IMG/VR virus record: IMGVR_UViG_3300031740_000004
Span: 1-43,598 of that record
DNA length: 43,598 bases
From: a virus
Strand: one strand, 5' to 3'
Part shown: one piece after another, positions 32,399-40,737 of the stretch
Layout: each line of letters starts with the position of its first letter
Numbering within the stretch: position 1 is the first letter of the stretch
The notes under the pieces: generated by a model
Seen by the model: the letters and a program-made list of their open reading frames with translations, nothing else
Told to the model about the DNA's origin: nothing
Databases searched by the model: none
Made by a program: the position numbers and the translations under genes

Positions 32399-32814
32399 TT
32401 GGGTTGTTCCTTTGGCTGTGGGGCCGGAGGGATCCGGCGCTCGATCAGTCGCTTGGCATCCTCTGCTCCAACCAGCTCGCGCGCAAGGCTCTCCCTCGTG
32501 CTATTGGTCCGATCCACCACGTTGATCACCGCCTCGATCTCAAGAACGCGGCCGGTGAGGATGTTGGCTTCACGGTCGTTCCTGGCCGAAAACAGCTCGC
32601 GCATGCGGGTTTGACGCATGTCGTGAAGCGCCTGGACGAACTGCTTGAAGCCGACGCTGCTGGCCATCTGCAGCACGCCTTCGGCCATCGCGATCGCCGT
32701 CTTCAGCGTGGCGATCCTGCGGTCAGCAGCCTCGAGGACTTCGCGCTCCTCTTCCCGAACGTCTCTGAACGCGGCCTCTCCTTGCGGAGGAACTGAGTAG
32801 TCGAGGGTGGTCAT
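32395..32814 (-). CDS. hypothetical protein between portal and scaffold (139 aa)
   Basis: Mostly helical, with strong heptads (FRDVREEEREVLEAADRRIA and LVGAEDAKRLIERRI) and a central helix (ASSVGFKQFVQALHDMRQTR). The C-terminus is Pro/Lys-rich. ATGA overlap with the portal stop. Helical proteins in this slot in podoviruses are often minor head components, but I do not recognise the family. Confidence 0.65.
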   Translation of the reverse strand: MTTLDYSVPPQGEAAFRDVREEEREVLEAADRRIATLKTAIAMAEGVLQMASSVGFKQFVQALHDMRQTRMRELFSARNDREANILTGRVLEIEAVINVVDRTNSTRESLARELVGAEDAKRLIERRIPPAPQPKEQPK

Positions 32815-35252
32815 TGCGCGCCGAGGTTCGGAGCTCCGGCCATGGCCGGGCTCTTCACGTCAGCGTAGGAGCCCTGCCTCGTGGTCTCGTTCGATCGGAT
32901 CTTTGGACTCGTCGGCTCCTGATCTGGAGTCGCCGCACCTTCCGGTGCCACACCGTTGTCGGTGCCGAGCTCGTCGGTCATGCCACCGCCGGCATCGACC
33001 GCGGCACCGACGAGGTTCTGCAGCGTCGCCTGCTGCTGCATCATCATCATCATCTGTTCCTGCATCTCGGCGAGCCGCGCCAACTTCCTCATGTGGTCGG
33101 CAATGTGCGCCCTAGCCATCGCCGCGGTCGCAGCGTCGGACTCTTCCAAGCTGGCGAATCGATCGGTCTTGATCTCTTCCATGTGCGCCAGCCAGTGGCG
33201 CAGGTCGTTGTCGTCCGCGCGACGCGGCGGAACGTTGCCGTGATACCAGAGCTCGTGCTCCTCGAGCGCGGTGAGAAGCCTCGACTCCTCCGGCGATCGT
33301 TGAATAAACTCGTCCACGTTCCTGATGTCGAAGCCGCTCTCCAAGATGTAGGCGAACAGCCGCGGCATGTTCACGGCCTTCGGTCCATACTGCTGGTTGA
33401 TGACCGGCGCGCGGTCGAGAAGGTTGACCAGCTGCTGCACCTGAGTCTGCTTCGTCAGCAGGCGGAAGCCAGAGAGCGGTTGCACGATGAACCGGCCGAT
33501 GATGTCCTCGGGGCGCACCATGAAGCGGTCGCGGTAGCTCATCCCCATCGGCCCGATCTGCCGAATCACGCGAGCCATCGACATGAACTGCATGTTGTTC
33601 CAACACAGCATGTCCAGCATCGGCACGGTGACTTCGGTGTCGAAGTTGTTGATCGGACCACTGAGGCGCATGTTCGCCTCGTTGAGGTCGTTGTTGCTCT
33701 GCGTCGCGGTCTTGCCTGAGCCGCCGAGCGGATCGGTCGCGCCGAGCACTGGCGCCGTCACGCCGCTGACCTCGCGCATCTCGACCTCGAGCACGTTCTC
33801 TGCGCGCAGCACCGTGTCGCTGACCTGATTGAACTGGACCGGCATCACGGCCTCGTTCGGGTTGCCAGGCACACGGATGATCAGGCCGGGTTGCGCCAGC
33901 AGCTGTCCTGGGGCGATGTTCGCTTGGTCCGAGACAACCATCATCGGGTTGCCTTCGAGTTGCGTCGCCGCCATGAGCAGCTGCCGCTTCGTGTCCTTCT
34001 CCACCGAGAGCCGAGCGATCGGCTCGATCACCCCCATGCCGAACAACTCACCCTCGAGCTCGATCGGACGCCAGACCTGGTAGGGCTTCTTGCCGTGCCA
34101 GTGCGGGTTCTGAGTGACACGCGGAATCAGCGACAAGCCGTTCGGATCGAGCATCACCACGTTGCAGATCCGCGTGGTGTAGGAACCCTTCTCGTCCTTG
34201 ATCACGAGCGGTCCCCACCAGTCGACGCACTCGTAGTGCGGGATGTGCGGAGCCTGCGCTCCGTTTCGATTGTCGTAGACGCCGTAGGCGTATGCCTTGC
34301 GCTGCTTGAACGGGTCCTCGTAGCTGAAGTCGTTGCTGCCGCCGTAGCTCGCGAGACCTTCGAGGTTGATCCAGTGGCCCATCTCGACCATCTGCTTCAC
34401 GCGGAAGTCGGGCCACATCGATCGATCGAGACACCACTCAGCTTCATCGATCGACGACGCGCACGGCGAAGCCTGGAAGTCGAAGATGCTGATCGGAAGA
34501 ACATCGTTGCCGTCGAACAGCAGCTCCTTCCTCGTCACCGGCTGCATGTCGACCTTGGAAGCGCCGGGGATGCTCGGATGCGGCACTCGCCGCGCCACGC
34601 GGTAGGAACGCTCGCCGATCTCCTGCTTCCAGTAGGTCTTCTGGATCGCTGTGCCGTAGATCAACCCATCGCGGATGAAGCGCGAAGCCTTCTGCCTGTA
34701 GTTGGCGACGCGCAGCTGGTCGTAGCAGAGCATCTCCTGCGCTGCTGCCGGCACGTCGTGCTCATCGTCGATGCCGTAGAGCTTGAACCAGTTGTCGCTC
34801 CCGAACACCGTTCGCATGATCCGTGGGTGGATCGACTCGACGAGCTTGAACGGCGTCGGCGAGTGCAGCTGCATGCGGCCGTAGTTGAACTGGTTGATCG
34901 TCTCGCCGCGGTAGAGTCGGTAGAGGATCAGCCACTTGTTCCGCAGATACTGCATCGTCGCGAAGACGTCCTTCAGCGAAGCGAGCACCGCGGCCTTGGC
35001 CTGCTCGAGCACGAACGGATCGTCGGCCAGGTTCGGGAACCCGACCATCTCGTTGTAGAGCTTGCTGACCTTCTCGACGTTGCGGTTGTCCTGGTAGGTC
35101 TCCACCAGCGAGTGCGCGCCGAACACCGGATCTGTCCCCTTGCGCGCCGTCGCTACACCCATGCCGCGGTTGGGAGTGGCGTAGCTATTCACCCGCGTCA
35201 TCGGCGGGTTGGTGGAGTTGCCGATCTGCAGCCTGTCGGAAGCGACGGTCAT
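32811..35252 (-). CDS. portal protein (813 aa)
   Basis: Large ring-forming protein of the DNA-entry vertex. Residues 80-150 (ASLKDVFATMQYLRNKW and LYRGETINQFNYGR) and 160-240 (PHSPTPFKLVESIHPRIMRT-like block, then DQLRVANYRQKASRFIRDGL and YGTAIQKTYWKQEIGER) follow the pattern of P22-like portals. A later SGVTAPVLGATDPLGGSGKT segment and the helical C-terminus with a Met/Gln run (MQEQMMMMMQQQAT) fit the stem and barrel. The length is typical for podovirus portals. It is separated from the terminase by the glycosyltransferase cluster, an unusual gap. Confidence 0.85.
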   Translation of the reverse strand: MTVASDRLQIGNSTNPPMTRVNSYATPNRGMGVATARKGTDPVFGAHSLVETYQDNRNVEKVSKLYNEMVGFPNLADDPFVLEQAKAAVLASLKDVFATMQYLRNKWLILYRLYRGETINQFNYGRMQLHSPTPFKLVESIHPRIMRTVFGSDNWFKLYGIDDEHDVPAAAQEMLCYDQLRVANYRQKASRFIRDGLIYGTAIQKTYWKQEIGERSYRVARRVPHPSIPGASKVDMQPVTRKELLFDGNDVLPISIFDFQASPCASSIDEAEWCLDRSMWPDFRVKQMVEMGHWINLEGLASYGGSNDFSYEDPFKQRKAYAYGVYDNRNGAQAPHIPHYECVDWWGPLVIKDEKGSYTTRICNVVMLDPNGLSLIPRVTQNPHWHGKKPYQVWRPIELEGELFGMGVIEPIARLSVEKDTKRQLLMAATQLEGNPMMVVSDQANIAPGQLLAQPGLIIRVPGNPNEAVMPVQFNQVSDTVLRAENVLEVEMREVSGVTAPVLGATDPLGGSGKTATQSNNDLNEANMRLSGPINNFDTEVTVPMLDMLCWNNMQFMSMARVIRQIGPMGMSYRDRFMVRPEDIIGRFIVQPLSGFRLLTKQTQVQQLVNLLDRAPVINQQYGPKAVNMPRLFAYILESGFDIRNVDEFIQRSPEESRLLTALEEHELWYHGNVPPRRADDNDLRHWLAHMEEIKTDRFASLEESDAATAAMARAHIADHMRKLARLAEMQEQMMMMMQQQATLQNLVGAAVDAGGGMTDELGTDNGVAPEGAATPDQEPTSPKIRSNETTRQGSYADVKSPAMAGAPNLGAQ

Positions 35253-35255
35253 GGA

Positions 35256-35594
35256 TCAGTCCGTGTGGTTGAACTCTTTCGCCACCGACTTGCTGGGGCA
35301 CGGCTTGGTCATGCCACCTGGGTCGTGTTCGCAGCCACGCATGAAGCGAGCCTGCTTCTCACTAGTCGCTGGGTTCGACGCCATCCGCGTGAACGGGTCC
35401 ACGCCGTTCATCGGCGCCAAACGACCGCTGCCTTCTCCGTGCACGTCGCCCTCAGCGGCTTCCTCTTCCTCCGTCTCGCTCTCCGGGTCGATGTAGTCGA
35501 ACTGGCTAGACTTGAGCGGCATGCCCGTCAGCCGACTCTGATTCGTGTCGGCCATCGTCGGCAGCATGTGATCCGGCGGGTTCTTGGACTTCAT
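35256..35594 (-). CDS. DUF3008-like small protein (112 aa)
   Basis: The start is the ATG at 35594; the upstream part of the frame lies beneath the neighbouring gene. The C-terminus ATSEKQARFMRGCEHDPG followed by CPSKSVAKEFNHTD resembles the DUF3008 pattern (KQ-x-x-F-M ... P-x-x-V-A-x-E-F-x-x-A/T-D) of small phage proteins. A Glu-rich acidic stretch (ESETEEEEAAEGD) precedes it. Role unknown. It sits just upstream of the portal gene. Confidence 0.65.
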   Translation of the reverse strand: MKSKNPPDHMLPTMADTNQSRLTGMPLKSSQFDYIDPESETEEEEAAEGDVHGEGSGRLAPMNGVDPFTRMASNPATSEKQARFMRGCEHDPGGMTKPCPSKSVAKEFNHTD

Positions 35595-36345
35595 CGAAGT
35601 TCGCCTTGGGGAAGATGTCGTAGATCGGACCGCTGAAACCGGGGTCGAGCTGAACCCTACCAGGGAAGGTCTTGCTGTGCCACTCGCACCATGCCAAGGC
35701 GCGTTTCTGCTCGTAGAACGTGGACCGCTTGGTGACTGGATTCGTGTGCCCGTAGTGGTATCCGAGGCCGTTCTGCAGGGTGAAGCCAACCGCAAAAATC
35801 GGGTCGCAACCCATCAAGTGCGCCAGCTGGATCGCGAAGCACAAGCTGTTCGCTCCAGGGTGGAAAGGATCAGCCACCGACTTGGGCATGTAGGGTGGTT
35901 CCACCGGGAACTCGATCGAGCCACTCTTCGTGCGCCGCGCTCCGCCGAGCGACTTGATCTTGATCTCCGTGATCGCGCGCTGCCCCTGCCCAACCATCTT
36001 CATTCGTCTCGCGTGCGCCGTGCTGAACACTCCACCACCGAAGATGTTCGTGCCGGCTACGACAACCATGGAACTGGGGCATCGAGCGAGCTGAGGTCCT
36101 TCGCACTTCCAGACCCCCGCGTCCACGACAAGCCAGATGCTGGGGACCACCGCTCGGAGGGTCCAGTTGGTGCCAATGGAGAGCTCACCACGAGCTGCTG
36201 CAAATCCTGCGGACTCAACCAGCCCGCCGGCTCCCCCAAGGAGGAACGCTTTTCGTCCTGCAGCGACTCCATCAAGCCAACTCGCATGAGGACTTCGGCC
36301 GCTCGGTGTCGGTAGGTGTGCCGCCTCGAAACCTGTCGTGAGCAT
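35506..36345 (-). CDS. DUF115-like / phage morphogenetic-type glycosyltransferase-fold protein (279 aa)
   Basis: The N-terminal half includes KAFLLGGAGG and IGTNWTLRAVVPSIWLVVDA. The C-terminal half has NSLCFAIQLAHLMGCDPIFA followed by VGFTL, and then H in GYHYGHTNP. This is the pattern of a protein common beside portals in phages (a DUF115-like fold related to sialyltransferase or GT-A folds). It probably modifies a sugar or structural component, but activity is not proven. Its 5' end overlaps the CgeB-like gene by 288 bases in another frame, and the start (ATG 36345) is uncertain. The last ~30 residues are shadow-like. Confidence 0.65.
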   Translation of the reverse strand: MLTTGFEAAHLPTPSGRSPHASWLDGVAAGRKAFLLGGAGGLVESAGFAAARGELSIGTNWTLRAVVPSIWLVVDAGVWKCEGPQLARCPSSMVVVAGTNIFGGGVFSTAHARRMKMVGQGQRAITEIKIKSLGGARRTKSGSIEFPVEPPYMPKSVADPFHPGANSLCFAIQLAHLMGCDPIFAVGFTLQNGLGYHYGHTNPVTKRSTFYEQKRALAWCEWHSKTFPGRVQLDPGFSGPIYDIFPKANFDEVQEPAGSHAADDGRHESESADGHAAQV

Positions 36346-37409
36346 GCGTTGCCAATCTCCTCTGCTTCGTTCTGGTGCGCAATGTAGTAGAGCACGAGTT
36401 CCACAAAGTGATCGACGTCGGCCGCGCGCGGCGCCATCGGGAACATCCTCCGAAGCTCCGACCTAGAGTCATCACTGACGACGAGAGTTCCGCAGGCAGC
36501 CATCTCGAAGAACCTCGGGTTGACGTGCGCGGCTGGAAGGTTGGCATCGTTCCAGAAGCCAGTTCCTTCGACGGTCGGCATCGACGCGCACAGCGAGATG
36601 CCTGTCGGAACGGTCATCGAGTGCGGTCGACGCTCCACCCTGGCCTTGAAGCACTCGGCGGTGATCTCTGGAGCCCTGTGGATGTTCAGGCCAACCACGC
36701 AGCTCGCGTAGAACTCGGGATGCCTGTTCCAAGGAATCCAATCCGGATTGCCCTTCGCCACGACAGATCGCCGACCAGCCTTCGGCCGTGGCCAGTAGCG
36801 GATGTCGGCACCGTCCACCAGCTTCTCGATCGCTCGCAGGTATGGCTCACGCGGCTTGAGGACCGGGTTGCCAAGGAAGAAGGCTGGCACCGTTCTGTTC
36901 GAGTAACCGACTAGCTTGAACAGGTCGTCATCAACACACGCCGGGAGGTAGAACACGCCGCGGCGCTGCGGCTGCGACCTCGACTCGAGATGCGCGCTCA
37001 CCGTGCACGGATCCATGGTGAACACGAAGTCGAAACGCGGACTGTAGCGAGCGGTCTCTCCGACCTCGTATGGTTCGTCGCAGAGGTAGACCGCGGTCGG
37101 GATGCCGCGACGCTTGAACTGCGACAAGAACGACTCGTTGCCGGCCGCGCGGCCGTGATGGCACCAGACCAGATCGGGCTTCCACTTGAGGATGTTCTCA
37201 GCGAGGCCGCGGCTCATCGTCCCGCCGCGCGCGCTGTAGTGACCAAAGCCGCCGCGGCGAAGCGAGGAGACGTCAGTCACCATCACCTCGCACCCGAGTC
37301 GCTTGAACCCGGCAAGCCACCCCATCCGCCAGTCGTCGCTGTAGATCAGGCCAGCGTCGTCAGCGATCGCAATCCTTGGCGGTCCAGATCGACCGACCAC
37401 GATCGTCAC
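36057..37409 (-). CDS. CgeB-like glycosyltransferase (450 aa)
   Basis: GT-B type glycosyltransferase of the CgeB/DUF3880 family. The N-terminal Rossmann-like half (KWKPDLVWCHHGRAAGNESF, FDFVFTMDPCTVSAHLES, VFYLPACVDDDLF) leads to a second half with VNPRFFEMAACGTLVVSDD and RRHTYRHRAAEVLM, the family's usual donor-binding and C-terminal elements. The start is the GTG at 37409 overlapping the previous stop. The residues after about 380 overlap the next gene in another frame and look less conserved. It probably decorates the capsid, a fibre or a host glycan (inference from the cluster). Confidence 0.8.
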   Translation of the reverse strand: MTIVVGRSGPPRIAIADDAGLIYSDDWRMGWLAGFKRLGCEVMVTDVSSLRRGGFGHYSARGGTMSRGLAENILKWKPDLVWCHHGRAAGNESFLSQFKRRGIPTAVYLCDEPYEVGETARYSPRFDFVFTMDPCTVSAHLESRSQPQRRGVFYLPACVDDDLFKLVGYSNRTVPAFFLGNPVLKPREPYLRAIEKLVDGADIRYWPRPKAGRRSVVAKGNPDWIPWNRHPEFYASCVVGLNIHRAPEITAECFKARVERRPHSMTVPTGISLCASMPTVEGTGFWNDANLPAAHVNPRFFEMAACGTLVVSDDSRSELRRMFPMAPRAADVDHFVELVLYYIAHQNEAEEIGNACSRQVSRRHTYRHRAAEVLMRVGLMESLQDEKRSSLGEPAGWLSPQDLQQLVVSSPLAPTGPSERWSPASGLSWTRGSGSAKDLSSLDAPVPWLS

Positions 37410-38008
37410 ATCAGCCTGACGGAGGGGACGGCCCACGTCGAGAGGCCGAGACCGTGGAGAGCGTGCTGCAAATGGTTCGCGTAGTCGTCGTCGGCGACTG
37501 CAAACTTGATCGACCTGCGCGCAGGCTCGATCGCGAAGCGAGGAACCATGAAGACATGGCCCGGAACGTCATACTTCCGGTCCCAGCGGTGCGGCGGCCT
37601 GGTGTTGCCAGCCATCGAGTCGAACGCGAAGGTCATGCCGCAGGTCGAGTCGCGAAGAAACGGCGCCTGCATCTTCCCGAACCACTCGACGTCGTTGAGG
37701 AGTCGGTCCACCGGGATCACGGCGACGTAGGCTTCAGTGGAGTTGCCGAGATCACGATCGATCGCTTGGTTCAGGCCATGCGACGACTGCATGAGCCTCC
37801 AATCCTCCCTGCGAAGAGAGGAGAGCATCGACGTCACGTCACCGATCAGAGCCTCTGGAACCTCTCCATCGACCGAGATGCAGAGCTTGTGATCGAACGC
37901 GGTCAACGCTTCGATCACGCCAACGCGCTCTGGCAAGAGCCCGATGTCATCAGCCGGCGTCGGGACGATGATCTCGAGGCCGGTCCGCAGCGGCCTCCTG
38001 TGCTTCAC
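37406..38008 (-). CDS. GT2-like glycosyltransferase (200 aa)
   Basis: GT-A fold type. GLEIIVPTPADD at the N-terminus gives the first strand and Rossmann turn, followed by the helix RVGVIEALTAF. An acidic motif in LCISVDGE and a possible metal-binding region around PVDRLLNDVEWFGK follow. The C-terminus contains DRKYDVPGHVFMVPRF. The start is set at the GTG at 38008, so that the overlap with the upstream zinc-finger gene is 59 rather than 125 bases; an ATG at 38074 is also possible. It works, presumably, with the CgeB-like and DUF115-like neighbours. Confidence 0.65.
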   Translation of the reverse strand: MKHRRPLRTGLEIIVPTPADDIGLLPERVGVIEALTAFDHKLCISVDGEVPEALIGDVTSMLSSLRREDWRLMQSSHGLNQAIDRDLGNSTEAYVAVIPVDRLLNDVEWFGKMQAPFLRDSTCGMTFAFDSMAGNTRPPHRWDRKYDVPGHVFMVPRFAIEPARRSIKFAVADDDYANHLQHALHGLGLSTWAVPSVRLM

Positions 38009-38165
38009 GCCCGCGATCGGCGACGTAGATTCGATTGCACTCTTGGGAGCAGAAAATCGGTCGTTGTTTTCCATCTCGGATCGCCATCTTGTGTTTGCCC
38101 GATGGGATGGTCACCGGCTTCTTGCAGCCGACGCACTCCACCGTGACGGTTTCGTAGAGACTCAC
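37950..38165 (-). CDS. small zinc-finger protein with FCSxxC motif (71 aa)
   Basis: GTG start overlapping the upstream stop (GTGA). CVGCKKPV at residues ~11-18 and IFCSQECNRIYV near residue 38 form a CxxC...CxxxC treble clef similar to MYM/TRASH-type fingers. The C-terminal ~25 residues are Arg/Asp-rich and overlap the next gene. Two other proteins with the same FCS-x-x-C signature flank the other side of the terminase (40274-40519 and 40516-40737). Role unknown. Confidence 0.65.
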   Translation of the reverse strand: MSLYETVTVECVGCKKPVTIPSGKHKMAIRDGKQRPIFCSQECNRIYVADRGREAQEAAADRPRDHRPDAG

Positions 38166-38548
38166 AGAGCCCAGTCGCTCTTCTTGGGAACGATGATCTT
38201 GCGTGGAGCCGCCTGGGTCATCGGCTTCACCTCAGTCAGTGGGCTGGCGAGCTCGCCACGCCGTTCGATCTCATCGACTTCGACGTCCTCGTTGACGGCG
38301 AGCTCGCTACCCTTGTTCGGAGCCTTCCGCACCGCGCGCTCGTCGGCGGCCTTTTCCTGACGGAACTGTTCGGCGGTGCGCGCCGGCATGCGGTAGTCGG
38401 TGCCGTGCTGGATCGGTGAGGCGTTGCCAACCGGACCAGGAGCGCCGAGCTGCTCGATGCATCGGTGCACGAAGCCCTCGACGCCATCCTGCACCTGCTG
38501 CAGGAACGGAGCATCGGCGCCGTAGTGGTTGGTCAGCAGCTCACGCAC
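38162..38548 (-). CDS. hypothetical protein after terminase (128 aa)
   Basis: The start is taken at the GTG at 38548 (VRELLTNHYGADAPFLQQVQ), just after the terminase stop; an extension to 38653 would overlap terminase by 91 bases. It is helical at the N-terminus, then charged and probably flexible (EQFRQEKAADERAVRKAPNK, VNEDVEVDEIERRGE), and basic at the end. No motif recognised. It may be a small terminase- or head-associated protein by position. Confidence 0.55.
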   Translation of the reverse strand: MRELLTNHYGADAPFLQQVQDGVEGFVHRCIEQLGAPGPVGNASPIQHGTDYRMPARTAEQFRQEKAADERAVRKAPNKGSELAVNEDVEVDEIERRGELASPLTEVKPMTQAAPRKIIVPKKSDWAL

Positions 38549-38562
38549 CAGCTCGCCAGCTT

Positions 38563-40284
38563 CTATTGCGGGCCGAAGATGTCGCGGTTTGACTGGTTTG
38601 GTGTTCCTCGAAAGAGGGACCCCGGTTCGCCCTGGGATTGCTTGCCGCCCCACAGATCGTGCTCCTTGTTCTTGGTGAACTCGCGCGCTGGATAGTTGAG
38701 TTGAGGGTTATAGCGTCCGTCCACCGTCGGCGGCTGGAATCGCTTCACTTCGAGCGGCGTCCAGCCAGGTGGCGGCGCCGGGAAGTAGAACTTGCCACTC
38801 GGATCGATCTTGTCGAGGTCGCTGATCGCGTCCGGGATGTCGTCGTGCTTGCTGAACGGCCACTCGGTCATCTCGTCGAGCATCGGCTTCCACTTCGTCT
38901 GGAACTGCTGCCGCAGTGACTCGGCGAAATAGATGTTGCCGCCGCGGAAGCGCGGCTCGATCGCCTCGATCCTGATGTCCTTGATCTCCTGGTTGCGCCC
39001 CTCGATCTCGATGAACCGCGGCCGGATGAAGGTCTGCCGACGGATCTCCTCGAACAGCGACATGAGGAGTTCCTTGTGCGTCACCTTCTCGACGCCGACA
39101 CCCTTCACGTTGAGTGCCTGGAAGCGACTCCACAGGTCGCACACGATCCGGCATGAGTCCGACGGCCGCCAGCGGCCGACGTAGAAGTCACGCACGTAGG
39201 CCGTGCGGTTGCAGTCCATGCTCACGATCCAGAAGCAGCTGCGGTCGGCGCGCGCGTTCTTCTTCTCGTCCGCGATGAAGGCAAAGTCGGTGAAGATGTA
39301 GGTCCACACCGCGCTCGGGATGTCCTGGTCCCTGATCACGTGGAAGTATTCGGCGTGGAAGATCTGGTCCTCGCCGGTCTGCGGCCTGTTCTCGTAGAAG
39401 CAGGCGAACAGGCGCGGCACCTGCTTGATCTTGCGGTCAGCGATGAAGGCTCGAGTCAGCCGCTTCGGGAAGAACAGCGTCGCCGGCTCGTTGCCTCGCG
39501 GGTCCACCACAGGCTCCGACCACGCATGCTTGCTGATCTCGAAGGTCGCAGCGATCGCCTCGTCCTTGATGATCTTGCAGTAGATGTCGTTGTAGTGGTG
39601 AAGCGTGCCGATCACGAAGAGCTTGGTGCCGGGATCGAGCTGCGACTGCACTTCCGAGAACCAGGTCCACAGCGACTCGATCGACTCCGGCGTCTTGGTG
39701 TTCTCCTGCGAGCAAACGTCGTCCATGAGCACGACGTCCCAGTGCGCGCCGGTCTGCACCTCGCCGACGCCGGCTGCGGCGAGCGTCGGATCCTTGATGC
39801 CTTGCCGCGTGCGCAGCGCGCTGTAGAACACGCCGGACGCATCCTTCCACTTGTCGCCGCGGTGGACTCCGAACCGATCTCGGAACCACTGGCTGTCGAT
39901 GATCTTCATCACCTCGGAGGCGAACTTCTGCGCCTGACGCGAGGTCTCCGAGCAGATCAGGACGCGGATGTTCGGGTCACGCGCGATCAACCACGCGGCC
40001 TGTCCGATCGTGAACACCTGGCTCTTGAACGAGCCGCGCGGCCACAGCACCAACTTGCTCTTGAAGTTGGTGATCTCCGGGTTGTCCGGGTCGACCGCGC
40101 CGCGCCAGGTGATCAGCTCCTGGCAATAGCGACCGTGCGGCTGCCACTCTGCGTCCGGCGCCGCGCCGCTGTCACGCACGAAGTCGAGGAAGCCCTCTTC
40201 GGAGGTGTAGTAGGCGCGCTCCCGCGCCAGCCGCTCGGTCCGCAGCTGCTCGAGCGTGACCTTCGTGGTCGTTTCAGCTACCAC
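38563..40284 (-). CDS. terL: terminase large subunit (573 aa)
   Basis: DNA-packaging motor and nuclease. The start is the GTG at 40284, overlapping the previous stop; earlier residues of the frame (to 40494) are Arg/Ser-rich shadow. Walker A-like WPRGSFKS is at residues 81-88 (a variant of the P-loop, usual in terminases), and Walker B VVLMDD is near 185. The nuclease part includes FTDFAF near 331 and HDDIPDAISDLDK near 480, which give the metal-binding acids. C-terminal ~60 residues are flexible and Pro/Asn-rich. The preceding gene is the likely small subunit. Confidence 0.9.
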   Translation of the reverse strand: MVAETTTKVTLEQLRTERLARERAYYTSEEGFLDFVRDSGAAPDAEWQPHGRYCQELITWRGAVDPDNPEITNFKSKLVLWPRGSFKSQVFTIGQAAWLIARDPNIRVLICSETSRQAQKFASEVMKIIDSQWFRDRFGVHRGDKWKDASGVFYSALRTRQGIKDPTLAAAGVGEVQTGAHWDVVLMDDVCSQENTKTPESIESLWTWFSEVQSQLDPGTKLFVIGTLHHYNDIYCKIIKDEAIAATFEISKHAWSEPVVDPRGNEPATLFFPKRLTRAFIADRKIKQVPRLFACFYENRPQTGEDQIFHAEYFHVIRDQDIPSAVWTYIFTDFAFIADEKKNARADRSCFWIVSMDCNRTAYVRDFYVGRWRPSDSCRIVCDLWSRFQALNVKGVGVEKVTHKELLMSLFEEIRRQTFIRPRFIEIEGRNQEIKDIRIEAIEPRFRGGNIYFAESLRQQFQTKWKPMLDEMTEWPFSKHDDIPDAISDLDKIDPSGKFYFPAPPPGWTPLEVKRFQPPTVDGRYNPQLNYPAREFTKNKEHDLWGGKQSQGEPGSLFRGTPNQSNRDIFGPQ

Positions 40285-40519
40285 CGCTCCCGACCCACTC
40301 AAGGACTTGGCCAGCTCCGCGGTAGTGCGTGTCGTCCTCGATCTTGCCATCGCACAGCTGAAGGCACTCGATCGAGCAGAAGAACGTCGCGTAGCCGAGC
40401 CAGCGATGGCCGTCGTAGTAGACAAAGGAGTCTGGCGCGATCTTGATCTTGCACTGCGGGCAGGCGGTCGCGCGCGGCGGCACGCCGATGCCAAGGAACC
40501 TGGTGAGCTGGGCTTTCAT
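40274..40519 (-). CDS. small zinc-finger protein with FCSxxC motif (81 aa)
   Basis: The start is the ATG at 40519, with GAGGAA upstream; a longer N-terminus (to 40567) is not needed. CPQCKIKIAPDSF and then ATFFCSIECLQLC make a CxxC...FCSxxC zinc knuckle like MYM/TRASH fingers, around a GHRWLGY strand. It ends 10 bases into the large terminase gene. Very similar in design to the next two small proteins. Could help packaging or bind nucleic acid; not known. Confidence 0.7.
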   Translation of the reverse strand: MKAQLTRFLGIGVPPRATACPQCKIKIAPDSFVYYDGHRWLGYATFFCSIECLQLCDGKIEDDTHYRGAGQVLEWVGSGGS

Positions 40520-40737
40520 GCTTTTCCTCTCAGCGTCCGCATCTTGCTGATCCACTTCCAGAAGCAATCTGAACTACAGAAGTATGGACCCTCGATCGCC
40601 AACTGTTTGCATCCGTCCCACATGCATGTGATGTGCTGACTACCAGGGTTGGCCGCGCGACGATCATCGGCCTCCTTGCGCATGTTCAAGAACTGCGCGA
40701 TCGGACCCTTTGGGTCATCAAGATCAGCCAGAGACAC
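40516..40737 (-). CDS. small zinc-finger protein with FCSxxC motif (73 aa)
   Basis: The protein has ITCMWDGCKQLA and GPYFCSSDCFWKWISKM, a C-x4-C...FCS-x-x-C treble-clef-like knuckle near residues 38-57, and a basic end. The N-terminal helix (GPIAQFLNMRKEADDRRAAN) could dock to a partner. ATGA overlap with the following zinc gene and overlap with the small-terminase-like gene show a coupled chain. Function unknown. Confidence 0.65.
   Translation of the reverse strand: MSLADLDDPKGPIAQFLNMRKEADDRRAANPGSQHITCMWDGCKQLAIEGPYFCSSDCFWKWISKMRTLRGKA

Noticed and set aside
33891-35636. 581-codon plus-strand ORF opposite portal
   Set aside because: Antisense shadow with no recognisable motif or ribosome site.
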